This document shows positions 1 through 5,517 of a stretch of DNA of 8,561 bases, piece by piece; the first letter of the stretch is position 1, and each line of letters opens with the position of its first letter. Both the position numbers and the translations under genes were made by a program. The notes under the pieces were generated by a model that saw nothing but the letters and a program-made list of their open reading frames with translations, was not told the DNA's origin and did not search any database. The DNA is from an uncultured Clostridia bacterium (GTDB taxonomy: Bacteria; Bacillota; Clostridia; Peptostreptococcales; Anaerovoracaceae), in assembly GCA_937889655.1 (NCBI GenBank), contig CALBZG010000024.1, positions 1 through 8,561 of the forward strand. The letters are read 5' to 3'.

Positions 1-43
1 TATCCACTCGTGACTGGAGTTCAGACGTGTGCTCTTCCGATCT
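1..43. other. Illumina TruSeq adapter/index contamination
   Basis: These bases are synthetic, not genomic. Positions 10-43 match, base for base as I recall it, the TruSeq read-2 adapter strand that ends in GCTCTTCCGATCT. Positions 2-9 (ATCCACTC) are the reverse complement of GAGTGGAT, which I recall as TruSeq index 23, and base 1 is the last base of the flow-cell P7 tail. The genomic insert starts at 44 or 45. Any translation that runs into bases 1-43 is meaningless, and the gene to its right is cut by the end of the library fragment rather than by biology. Confidence 0.97.
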
Positions 44-228
44 TCGATACCCGGCACTTTTAAAGCGCCCGCCGTATTGATATCCTGAATCAGAGCATGG
101 GCATGGGGACTTTTCAGCAATTTGACCGTCAGACATGGTCCTTGCGTGATGTCATCAGTATAAACCGGTTTTCCTTGTACCAGCGCCATCGAATCTTTCT
201 TTCTGACACTTTTATTTACGAAATTCAT
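44..228 (-). CDS. Xanthine dehydrogenase family protein, molybdopterin-binding subunit (N-terminal fragment)
   Basis: This is the first 61 codons of the large catalytic subunit of a molybdenum hydroxylase; the rest is lost at the contig end. ATG at 228 follows an AAAGGGGGA ribosome-binding site and lies 16 bp after the [2Fe-2S] subunit. Visible N-terminal family pattern: NKSVRKKDSMALVQGK (residues 5-20), PVYTDDI (21-27), then LLKSPHAHALI (around 36-46) and KVPGI at the break. These match the start of the aldehyde oxidase/xanthine dehydrogenase a/b hammerhead domain. In the full protein the molybdopterin-cytosine dinucleotide domain follows and carries out hydroxylation of the substrate, passing electrons to the 2Fe-2S and FAD subunits. 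No active-site residue is visible, so the substrate (xanthine, another purine, nicotinate, CO or an aldehyde) is open. Truncation is caused by the adapter junction. Confidence 0.88.
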
Positions 229-244
229 ATGCTCCCCCTTTCCA

Positions 245-691
245 TCAAATTCCTAAGTATCTTTTAATGGCCCTCATCTGCGCCTGATATCCGGTACATC
301 TGCACAGATTCCCCTCCAGATATTTTTTGACCTTCTCCTCCGTCGGATCCGTAAGCTCCCTTTTCATAGCGATCACACTGACCACAAAACCAGGGCTGCA
401 ATATCCACATTGGTCCCCGCCTTCGTCTGCCAGAAATCCGCCGAATTCTTCCGCTTCCTCCTGAAGGCCTTCGATGGTCGTAATATGTAAGCCATAGGCC
501 CTGACAGCCAGGCAGGAGCATGACAAAATAGGCCGACCCTCCACCAAAACGGTACAAAGCCCACAATTCGAAGTGTCACAGCCGCGTTTGGCTCCCATAA
601 AACCTTTGTCCCTCAGATAATCAATAAGCATAGTGTCGGGCGATATTTCATCATTGAATTCTCTTCCGTTTATCCATAATCTAATAAGCAT
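245..691 (-). CDS. Xanthine dehydrogenase/CO dehydrogenase family [2Fe-2S] subunit
   Basis: This is the small iron-sulfur subunit of the molybdenum hydroxylase, 148 aa, which relays electrons from the Mo centre to FAD. The N-terminal plant-ferredoxin-like domain carries C38, C43, C46 and C58 (motif GCDTSNCGLC). The C-terminal helical [2Fe-2S] domain has QCGYCSPG (C95, C98) and GNLCRCTGY (C130, C132). All eight cluster ligands are present and the length is normal for the family. I chose ATG at 691, not the in-frame ATG at 766, because GGAGGT (699-704) sits 7 bases upstream and the protein then begins at the usual place; the longer form would lie deep inside the upstream gene. It overlaps the end of the FAD subunit by 11 bp, so translational coupling is likely. 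The GCDTS form of the first motif resembles CoxS-type subunits more than the GCGEGEC form of classical xanthine dehydrogenases. Confidence 0.95.
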   Translation of the reverse strand: MLIRLWINGREFNDEISPDTMLIDYLRDKGFMGAKRGCDTSNCGLCTVLVEGRPILSCSCLAVRAYGLHITTIEGLQEEAEEFGGFLADEGGDQCGYCSPGFVVSVIAMKRELTDPTEEKVKKYLEGNLCRCTGYQAQMRAIKRYLGI

Positions 692-1478
692 GGGCTTTAC
701 CTCCGGATATGATCTCCTCGAAATTCCTTCTTGCCAGAACCTCCGCCAGATGTTTGCGGTATTCATTGCCGGCTCTCATGTTGGTTCCGAAAACAAACTC
801 TTCTCGGATGGATGCTATGATCTTATCCAAATACTCCGGTGTGGCGTTCGTGACGGGTTGAAATCGTAGGAGTTTTGCCTTTGTAGGTCTGGCCCCGATG
901 ACGACACCGCATTCATGTTCCGAATTTGATACGGCACAAGTCAGGATCGGAAGATCGCCGGAGCTTATCCTGAAGCTTCTATATGAAGTGTTTCGTAGGT
1001 CCTTTTGTACGACTATTTTAACAAGAATGTCATTATCTCTCGGCATTTCAACAAAATCGGACATCGCAACTTTACCGCCTTTATACAGCTCGACATAAGA
1101 ATCCGTAGCAAGAAAAGCGGTCAGCACATCTGAAAATCCGAATCGCGAAAATACAGAGCCTCCCACTGTGGCAACATTCCTGAACTGGACTCCTACAATG
1201 TTTTCAATCGCCCTTTTAAAAAGATTCTGGAAGCTATCATTCAGTCCTTGATGCAATTCGACTTCTCTTAAAGTGCACATGCAGCCGATGCTGAAGGACC
1301 CCTCGCTTTCTTCTATAGTATTCAATCCCAATGCCGACAAATCGATTCCGGTGCCGATTTTTTTCCTTCCCATCTTGAGCCATAGGATCCCTCCCAGCAC
1401 AACATTGCTCCTTCGCTGGTTCAATGTATAAGCTTCTTCAAGACTTTGGGCGACTATAAAATTGTCCATCGTAAACAT
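681..1478 (-). CDS. Xanthine dehydrogenase family FAD-binding subunit
   Basis: This is the medium, FAD-binding subunit of the molybdenum hydroxylase (XdhB/CoxM/YgfM type), 265 aa, slightly shorter than the usual 280-300. The N-terminal PCMH-type FAD domain shows both flavin loops in altered but recognisable form: VLGGILWLKM (27-36, family AGGTxLxxxM) and TVGGS (104-108, family TIGGN). Between them are the conserved IDLSALGLNTI and IGCMCTLREVE stretches. The C-terminal part, from about residue 160, has the CoxM-C pattern (SFRISSGDLPILTCAVS). ATG at 1478 follows AAGGAGGGG with good spacing. The gene lies 56 bp after the SufB-like gene and overlaps the [2Fe-2S] gene by 11 bp. The first flavin loop is divergent (ILW in place of TDL), which might alter FAD affinity. 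Substrate unknown. Confidence 0.93.
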   Translation of the reverse strand: MFTMDNFIVAQSLEEAYTLNQRRSNVVLGGILWLKMGRKKIGTGIDLSALGLNTIEESEGSFSIGCMCTLREVELHQGLNDSFQNLFKRAIENIVGVQFRNVATVGGSVFSRFGFSDVLTAFLATDSYVELYKGGKVAMSDFVEMPRDNDILVKIVVQKDLRNTSYRSFRISSGDLPILTCAVSNSEHECGVVIGARPTKAKLLRFQPVTNATPEYLDKIIASIREEFVFGTNMRAGNEYRKHLAEVLARRNFEEIISGGKAHAY

Positions 1479-1516
1479 CTGACCCCTCCTTCCGTATTTT
1501 CACCCGGCCGTGCTCG

Positions 1517-1535
1517 ATAGCTTTTGGAAAGCTAT
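1517..1535 (-). promoter_or_regulatory. Intercistronic hairpin between SufB-like gene and FAD subunit gene
   Basis: A perfect 8-bp inverted repeat, ATAGCTTT-CCA-AAAGCTAT on the minus strand, begins at the last base of the SufB-like stop codon. It has a 3-base loop and no following U-run, so it is not a standard terminator. Known roles of such hairpins in operons are protection or processing of mRNA ends between modules with different expression levels. That role here is inference. Confidence 0.5.
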
Positions 1536-2452
1536 TATTTCAAAAATCCATGAAGGATACTATCTTCTGCTTCTTTTTCCGTACGCCCCACAGACATCAG
1601 CTTGATCAGCTGATCGGAGGCGATCTTCCCGATAGCCGCTTCATGTATGAGTTCGGCATTTGAATCAAGGGCTGTTATTTCCGGAATAGATGACACTTGA
1701 GCATTGTGCATTATGATCGAATCGCATTGAATATGTCCGCGGCAGCTTGCATAGCCCCTCATATTCAAATGGAATATCTGTTTTGAATCATTCTGTGCAA
1801 CGGATCTTGAAATCACTTGAGCCGTTGAATCTTCTCCTAATAGTTCGACTGTAATATCTGATTCGGCAGACTGATCCAAATAGGTAAGCAGTCTTTCCGA
1901 TACGATCAGCCGTGCGTTTTTATGCAATCGCACGATGGTGTCTCTTAAAGTTTTATCGACGCCTTTAATTTGGACCATCTCAAGTTCTACGATGCCATTC
2001 TCTTCTACTTCGATAATCGTCTTTGGATTGAGAATCCGGTCTCCGGTGCCGTCGCCTTCCCCATAATGCTTTTCCACATATTTCATCTTTGCGCCTTTGC
2101 GTACGAAAAATTCGTGGATCCCATCATGTCTGGCCTGCTTGCTGCCCGAATTGTGGATGCCGCAGCCGGCTACGATGACTACATCCGAATCCGCGCCGAT
2201 TTCAAAAGTATTGTACACAAGATCATCCAGGCTCTGGGATAGAATGACCGGGATATGAACACTTTCATTTTTGGTCCCCGGCTTTATGATCACGTCGATG
2301 CCCGGTTTATCAGCTTTAGTTATGATATCAATATTTGCAGTGGTATTTCGCTGGATGCCTTTCCCGTTTTTTCTTATATTATAGGCTCCCTGAGGTATTT
2401 CATGCAGGTCCGCCACTTCCTCCAGCAGTCTTTTATCAATGTCATCGAGCAT
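1535..2452 (-). CDS. SufB/SufD-family Fe-S cluster assembly scaffold (minimal SUF, SmsB-like)
   Basis: A SufBD-core protein of 305 aa, much shorter than E. coli SufB (about 495 aa) and close to the archaeal MJ0034-type proteins of the SUF-like minimal system. Right-handed beta-helix-type core repeats fill residues 40-235. The C-terminal signature is intact: ASCRGHIQCDSI (C237, C243) and IHEAAIGKI (H270, E271). By spacing, C243 corresponds to E. coli SufB C405, and H270/E271 to H433/E434, residues needed for cluster assembly. C97 (AGCGIH) is the only other cysteine. It should form a complex with the ATPase encoded just upstream and build Fe-S clusters in the cytoplasm. ATG at 2452 was chosen because GGAGG (2461-2465) lies 8 bases upstream and the start overlaps the SufC stop by 11 bp; the in-frame ATG at 2533 has no such support. 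No cysteine desulfurase or SufU is nearby. Confidence 0.9.
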   Translation of the reverse strand: MLDDIDKRLLEEVADLHEIPQGAYNIRKNGKGIQRNTTANIDIITKADKPGIDVIIKPGTKNESVHIPVILSQSLDDLVYNTFEIGADSDVVIVAGCGIHNSGSKQARHDGIHEFFVRKGAKMKYVEKHYGEGDGTGDRILNPKTIIEVEENGIVELEMVQIKGVDKTLRDTIVRLHKNARLIVSERLLTYLDQSAESDITVELLGEDSTAQVISRSVAQNDSKQIFHLNMRGYASCRGHIQCDSIIMHNAQVSSIPEITALDSNAELIHEAAIGKIASDQLIKLMSVGRTEKEAEDSILHGFLK

Positions 2453-3188
2453 TTGGCCTTCCTCCTTTACAGCAATCCTTATTGTATAGACAATCGGAAT
2501 CAAGCAGTTGAATTTCACCAAGAATTTTCTCATGGCTGGTTATTTCGCTGATCCTTCCATCCGCCACCAATATTACCTCGTCTGCAAGCCTCAATATTCT
2601 TTCCTGATGGGAAATGATCACAATGGTCGTATCATACTTTTCATTCATTTTGACAAATGTCTCTGTCAACTTTTGAAAGCTCCAAAGGTCGATCCCCGCT
2701 TCCGGTTCGTCAAACATAGCTACTTTCAGATTCCTGGCTAGAATACTGGCAATCTCGATCCTCTTAAGCTCTCCTCCTGAAAAGGCTGTATTGATTTCCC
2801 GATCAAGGTAGTCCTCTGCGCACAAGCCCACTTCGAATAAGAGCTCATGAAGTTTTTCTGCCTCGTCGGAGCCGGCAGCCCAAGACAACAGCTCACGCAC
2901 TTTTATCCCCTTGAATCGAGGCGGCTGCTGAAATGCATAACCGATCCCCGATCTTGCCCGCTCAAATATTTCCATAGTCGATACATCCACCCCATCCAGC
3001 AGGATCTGGCCCGATGAAATGGGATAGATCCCCATGACGGCTTTAGCAATGGAAGATTTTCCGCCTCCGTTGGGTCCGGTGATCACATAAATCTTTTTAT
3101 TGTCTAAACTAAGGTTGATGTCCTTGATCACCTGTACTTTGCCGCAGTCCCCTTCCAATGTTACGTTCAAATTCTTTATTTCAAGCAT
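2442..3188 (-). CDS. sufC: SufC-like ABC ATPase of Fe-S cluster assembly (SmsC-like)
   Basis: A stand-alone ABC ATPase of 248 aa that should power the SufB-like scaffold encoded by the next, overlapping gene. Motifs in order: Walker A GPNGGGKSS (38-46), Q-loop Q87 in AFQQPPRFKG, signature FSGGE (136-140) followed by LKRIEIA, Walker B VAMFDEPEAGID (156-167), and H-switch H194 in IISHQ. The FxQPPRFKGI and FDEPEAGIDLWSF patterns are typical of SufC relatives rather than transporter ATPases, and no permease gene is adjacent. ATG at 3188 follows GGAGGTG and lies 23 bp after the hemerythrin gene. An oddity is the C-terminal tail rich in cysteine, SDCLYNKDCCKGG (C233, C239, C240), beyond the usual fold; E. 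coli SufC is also about 248 aa, so this is a different tail rather than clear extra length. The tail could bind metal or a cluster, which is inference. Confidence 0.9.
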   Translation of the reverse strand: MLEIKNLNVTLEGDCGKVQVIKDINLSLDNKKIYVITGPNGGGKSSIAKAVMGIYPISSGQILLDGVDVSTMEIFERARSGIGYAFQQPPRFKGIKVRELLSWAAGSDEAEKLHELLFEVGLCAEDYLDREINTAFSGGELKRIEIASILARNLKVAMFDEPEAGIDLWSFQKLTETFVKMNEKYDTTIVIISHQERILRLADEVILVADGRISEITSHEKILGEIQLLDSDCLYNKDCCKGGRPNAR

Positions 3189-3211
3189 CTTTCCTGTTCA
3201 CCTCCGGTATA

Positions 3212-3745
3212 TTAAAATTCCTTTTGCCATTTATGGATCATCGCATGCAGTTCTTCGTGGACCCCATGTCCGATCACATTTTCTTCATGTTGTTCGAACT
3301 TTTCAAATAAATCGTCCTGCTCCTCTTCACTGATAAGATTATCAGCCATAACGAAAAGAACAGTATTTTCTTTTTCTATATGGATCCTTAAAAGCTCGCG
3401 ATAATTTATTGCCGCTGCTTTAAAATCTATCAGGTTTTTTGTTTCCAATGCTTTCAACATCTGCGATATGTATTCCCGTCCCTTTTCATGTTCCTGTAGC
3501 ATGACGCCTACCGGCCCGCCTTCCTTAGGGATCCCCTTTTCAACCAGTTTTTCAAATAAGTGGGATTCTTCTTTGCCATGGTGGCATTTATCAGCGAAAA
3601 TTTTCAAGAAATATACTACTTCATTGAAATATGCTATCTTTTGGGATGCTTCTTTGCTGCCGTCAGTCAGCATCCGGTCCATAATACTTAAAACATGCAA
3701 TATGGAGTCATGCTCTTTTCTAAGATCCTGCGTTGCTTTTCCCAT
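3212..3745 (-). CDS. Hemerythrin-like (HHE cation-binding) domain protein
   Basis: A 177-aa, mostly helical cytoplasmic protein of the HHE/hemerythrin family, whose members hold a non-heme di-iron centre and bind O2 or respond to oxidative or nitrosative stress. Likely iron ligands with the chosen start: H12 (KEHDSI), H55/H56 and E60 in CHHGKEESHLF, H86 (LQEHEKGR), and H122/E126 in HIEKEN. The CHHGKEE motif with its leading Cys54 is common in bacterial single-domain members. I chose ATG at 3745 because GAGG (3755-3758) lies about 9 bases upstream and the protein then starts MGKATQDLRKEH, as in relatives; ATGs at 3760 and 3751 have worse spacing. It is the gene before the sufC-like/sufB-like pair, 23 bp away, so it probably shares their mRNA. 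A possible -10 (TAAAAT, 3799-3804, minus strand) lies upstream, but I see no convincing -35. Confidence 0.87.
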   Translation of the reverse strand: MGKATQDLRKEHDSILHVLSIMDRMLTDGSKEASQKIAYFNEVVYFLKIFADKCHHGKEESHLFEKLVEKGIPKEGGPVGVMLQEHEKGREYISQMLKALETKNLIDFKAAAINYRELLRIHIEKENTVLFVMADNLISEEEQDDLFEKFEQHEENVIGHGVHEELHAMIHKWQKEF

Positions 3746-3860
3746 GATCATTAACCTCATTCTTCCATTTATAAAAACCGAATATCAATTGAAGCTATAT
3801 TTTAATCTTACCCTCAATTTATCATGGAAATCAGATGTGTAAAAATAGCCTGTCCGGGTT

Positions 3861-4601
3861 TCAATCATTGAATTCGAAAATCACATCGAATGATACGTCT
3901 GATTTGCTGTCATTCAAACCTTTTACATATATTTTTTCACCTTCGTATGCTTTGAGTATAGAGAACCTGTCCTTCAGTCGTAATTCCGATATATAATAGA
4001 ATTCCATTCTTTTAAGATCTCTCAACTTCCTGCACTCTGCTTCAGTGAAAATGTCATAGGCAAATTCACCGTAACGGCAATTGTTTGCATGTCCTAGGCG
4101 ATCTATATAGCTGTTATAGACGATACGCTCCTCCACCCTACAATATTCCAGCTTTATTTTCGTCGTTGGTTTCGCTTCGACCAAGCGCTGCTTTATAGGG
4201 TCCATAATATGAAAGGGCAATTCTTTTTTCCTGAAGAATGACCTTTTATCTATATCCAGCAATACAGAAAAACTTGCACCCCTGAACACCACTTCATCAC
4301 CAGCGTCCGATACGATCATTTCACGCCGAAAAAATGGGCCATGCCGATCAGAATGCCAAGTCCGTGCATATAACCTTTCACATCCCCGAACGGGCTTTTC
4401 TATTTCTATGGTCATGGATATTAAGGCCCAGGCAAGTCTATGTTTCATAGTGGAATTCATATTGATATTGATTTTGTTCAAATGTTCCTCTACGACCCGG
4501 GCAAAGATTTTCTGATATGCATAGGGCTTCAAAATGCCCTCATCGTTGAGATCCGCTGATTCAGTATCCACTTCATAGATATAGTCGCTTTCCTTATACA
4601 T
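3861..4601 (-). CDS. Acyl-ACP thioesterase-like protein (double hot-dog fold)
   Basis: A 246-aa protein that I assign to the bacterial FatA/FatB-type acyl-ACP thioesterases, which release fatty acids from acyl carrier protein in the cytoplasm. The first hot-dog domain (about 5-118) contains WALISMTIEIEKPVRGCE (58-75) and the TWHSDRHGPFFRRE stretch (81-94), matching the W-hydrolysing family pattern TWP-x-G-x-x-x-x-RDF. The second (about 145-246) carries YIDRLGHANNCRYGEF (165-180), the D-x-x-x-H-x-NN-x-Y core with catalytic-type D167, H171 and N173. The length is typical for bacterial members. ATG at 4601 follows AGGAGG with 6-base spacing. It has its own promoter at 4666-4695. No terminator is visible between it and the hemerythrin gene 115 bp further on, so read-through is possible. 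Chain-length specificity cannot be read. Confidence 0.82.
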   Translation of the reverse strand: MYKESDYIYEVDTESADLNDEGILKPYAYQKIFARVVEEHLNKININMNSTMKHRLAWALISMTIEIEKPVRGCERLYARTWHSDRHGPFFRREMIVSDAGDEVVFRGASFSVLLDIDKRSFFRKKELPFHIMDPIKQRLVEAKPTTKIKLEYCRVEERIVYNSYIDRLGHANNCRYGEFAYDIFTEAECRKLRDLKRMEFYYISELRLKDRFSILKAYEGEKIYVKGLNDSKSDVSFDVIFEFND

Positions 4602-4644
4602 CCCGATCCTCCTGATCCATCCTAATTCTATTTATACATACTGG

Positions 4645-4655
4645 TCGGATTCCGA
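4645..4655. promoter_or_regulatory. Dyad TCGGA-T-TCCGA, possible operator of thioesterase gene
   Basis: A perfect 5-bp inverted repeat around one central base lies just downstream of the predicted start of transcription for the thioesterase gene and about 45 bp before its ATG. The position would suit a repressor. No regulator family is assigned, and a site this short can arise by chance. Confidence 0.3.
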
Positions 4656-4665
4656 TTTCACTGCA

Positions 4666-4695
4666 ATATTAACTTCTTCTTATAACTACTGACAA
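4666..4695 (-). promoter_or_regulatory. Sigma-A-type promoter for the thioesterase gene
   Basis: On the minus strand TTGTCA (4690-4695) is followed after 18 bp by TAATAT (4666-4671). This would start RNA near 4659 and leave a leader of about 58 bases carrying the AGGAGG site. The -35 matches consensus at 5 of 6 positions and the -10 at 4 of 6. It begins just after the terminator of the upstream LapA-domain gene. Confidence 0.55.
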
Positions 4696-4699
4696 ATAT

Positions 4700-4724
4700 A
4701 AAACCAACCTTTAAGGCTGGTTTT
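4700..4724 (-). terminator. Intrinsic terminator of the LapA-domain gene
   Basis: On the minus strand AAAACCAGCC-TTAAA-GGTTGGTTTT forms a 10-bp stem with one G-U pair and a 5-base loop. It ends in TTTT and continues TATATTTG. It lies 52 bp after the LapA-domain stop codon. On the plus strand the same site has a mismatch in the stem, so it serves the minus strand better. Confidence 0.75.
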
Positions 4725-4776
4725 AAGTATTAACAAATATGTAATATTCAGCCTCTTATTCGTTCTTGACCATTGA

Positions 4777-5322
4777 TCAAAATCCTAACCACTTTCTGAT
4801 CCCGCCGACACTTTCGGTCTTTGCTTCTTCTGGCTTTGCTGAGGCTTCTAATGAAGTTTCCGCAGATACTCCGGCTGTACCGGGCTCATCCGACGTTTCA
4901 GTACTCTGTTCTGGTGCATCGCCGGTTTCAAACACTGGCAGTGCTATGTTTGATTTTGCGGTTTCCAATGCTTCCTGTGTTTTTCGCAGTTCTTCACGGA
5001 CTTCTTCTGTTGTTCGATTGGCTGCTGCTCCTTTGGCTGTTTCTTCCTCCAGCTTTTGTTTTAATTGCTTCATTTCGGATTCCAATGCAGAAATGGATTT
5101 GGAGGAGCCCTTAAGTTTTGTCGTGTATTTGATCCAGCGGATCAGGCTGAACAGCATCACTATAAACGCTCCGGCTATGGCGGACAATAATATGACGACA
5201 GCCTGAGAAACATCATTAAATTCAAAATTCAGAAATTGAATATCAACAGGAGACGCGTTTTGTATAGCAAAGATGGCAACAAATATTGCAAAAATCAATA
5301 TAAGTACGAATTTCCAATCCAT
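4777..5322 (-). CDS. LapA-domain (DUF1049) membrane protein with coiled coil
   Basis: A 181-aa protein of the LapA family. It starts with a transmembrane helix (about 4-21), followed by the family hallmark AIQNASPVDIQFLNFEF (19-35), a second transmembrane helix (about 41-62) and basic IRWIKYTTKLKG. Residues about 72-124 form a charged heptad coiled coil. The tail, 125-170, is acidic and rich in Ala, Ser, Thr and Glu, and the protein ends in GGIRKWLGF. LapA in Gram-negatives takes part in lipopolysaccharide assembly; in a Bacillota host that role cannot apply directly and the function is unknown. ATG at 5322 is chosen over the ATG at 5337 because GGAGG (5331-5335) lies 8 bases upstream of it, inside the longer reading. 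It is a single-gene unit with its own promoter (5366-5394) and terminator (4700-4724). Confidence 0.88.
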   Translation of the reverse strand: MDWKFVLILIFAIFVAIFAIQNASPVDIQFLNFEFNDVSQAVVILLSAIAGAFIVMLFSLIRWIKYTTKLKGSSKSISALESEMKQLKQKLEEETAKGAAANRTTEEVREELRKTQEALETAKSNIALPVFETGDAPEQSTETSDEPGTAGVSAETSLEASAKPEEAKTESVGGIRKWLGF

Positions 5323-5330
5323 TTTCTTGT

Positions 5331-5335
5331 CCTCC
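5331..5335 (-). promoter_or_regulatory. Ribosome-binding site deciding the LapA-domain start
   Basis: GGAGG on the minus strand, 8 bases before ATG at 5322. The earlier in-frame ATG at 5337 overlaps this site and has only A-rich sequence before it, so the shorter protein is the likely one. Confidence 0.75.
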
Positions 5336-5365
5336 ATTTTTCAATCGGCTTATATATTTATTCTG

Positions 5366-5394
5366 AGTTTATCACTTCCGTATTGGAATATCAA
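5366..5394 (-). promoter_or_regulatory. Sigma-A-type promoter for the LapA-domain gene
   Basis: On the minus strand TTGATA (5389-5394) is followed after 17 bp by TAAACT (5366-5371). Transcription would start near 5359, leaving a 5' leader of about 37 bases with the GGAGG site. Confidence 0.55.
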
Positions 5395-5395
5395 T

Positions 5396-5423
5396 GTTAA
5401 TAATTCGTTAACGCTTCAAAGCG
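5396..5423. promoter_or_regulatory. Two adjoining dyads between the divergent promoters
   Basis: GTTAA-7-TTAAC (5396-5412) abuts CGCTT-CA-AAGCG (5412-5423). Both sit between the -35 of the LapA-domain gene (5394) and the -35 of uraA (5438), where an activator or repressor could act on either promoter. No known operator consensus is recognised. The short repeats may be chance. Confidence 0.3.
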
Positions 5424-5437
5424 GCTCCATAAAATAC

Positions 5438-5466
5438 TTGAAATAAATACCAAATCATGATATTCT
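5438..5466 (+). promoter_or_regulatory. uraA: Sigma-A-type promoter for the uraA leader
   Basis: TTGAAA (5438-5443), a 17-bp spacer, and TATTCT (5461-5466). RNA would start at about 5472-5473, exactly where the first stem of the folded leader begins. Confidence 0.6.
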
Positions 5467-5471
5467 ATGCA

Positions 5472-5517
5472 AGGCACTAAAAACAGGAAATGCCTGCGGC
5501 GGCAAGCCGTGTTTTTA
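5472..5517 (+). ncRNA. Compact pseudoknot leader RNA upstream of uraA (candidate riboswitch or attenuator)
   Basis: This 46-base stretch of the leader can form three helices. P1 is AGGCA (5472-5476) with TGCCT (5491-5495). P2 pairs the P1 loop TAAAAACA (5478-5485) with TGTTTTTA (5510-5517), 8 perfect base pairs and a pseudoknot. P3 is CGGC-GGCAA-GCCG (5497-5509), an inserted hairpin that directly abuts P2. The 3' end of P2 shares its last base with the intrinsic terminator that follows. The layout (loop-to-tail pseudoknot with an embedded hairpin) resembles preQ1-II riboswitches in topology only; the sequence does not match. I see no PyrR-binding loop or purine riboswitch core. Ligand or protein partner unknown. 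Folding is from inspection, not from energy or covariation. Confidence 0.5.

Noticed and set aside
692..766. Longer [2Fe-2S] subunit starting at 766
   Set aside because: The extra 25 residues overlap the FAD subunit in another frame and do not look like the family. GGAGGT supports the ATG at 691.
2453..2533. Longer SufB-like protein starting at 2533
   Set aside because: This region is the coding end of the SufC-like gene. The ATG at 2452 has GGAGG 8 bases upstream and the usual short overlap.
2255..2551. Plus-strand open frames inside the SUF-like, hydroxylase, hemerythrin and aminopeptidase genes
   Set aside because: They lack ribosome-binding sites and recognisable domains and lie opposite well-supported genes, so they are shadow frames.
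5472..5517. Identification of the uraA leader as a preQ1-II riboswitch, purine riboswitch or PyrR site
   Set aside because: The pseudoknot topology recalls preQ1-II, but its conserved sequence is not present. The purine junction loops and the PyrR loop consensus are also missing. The gene downstream is a uracil, not a queuosine or purine, transporter.
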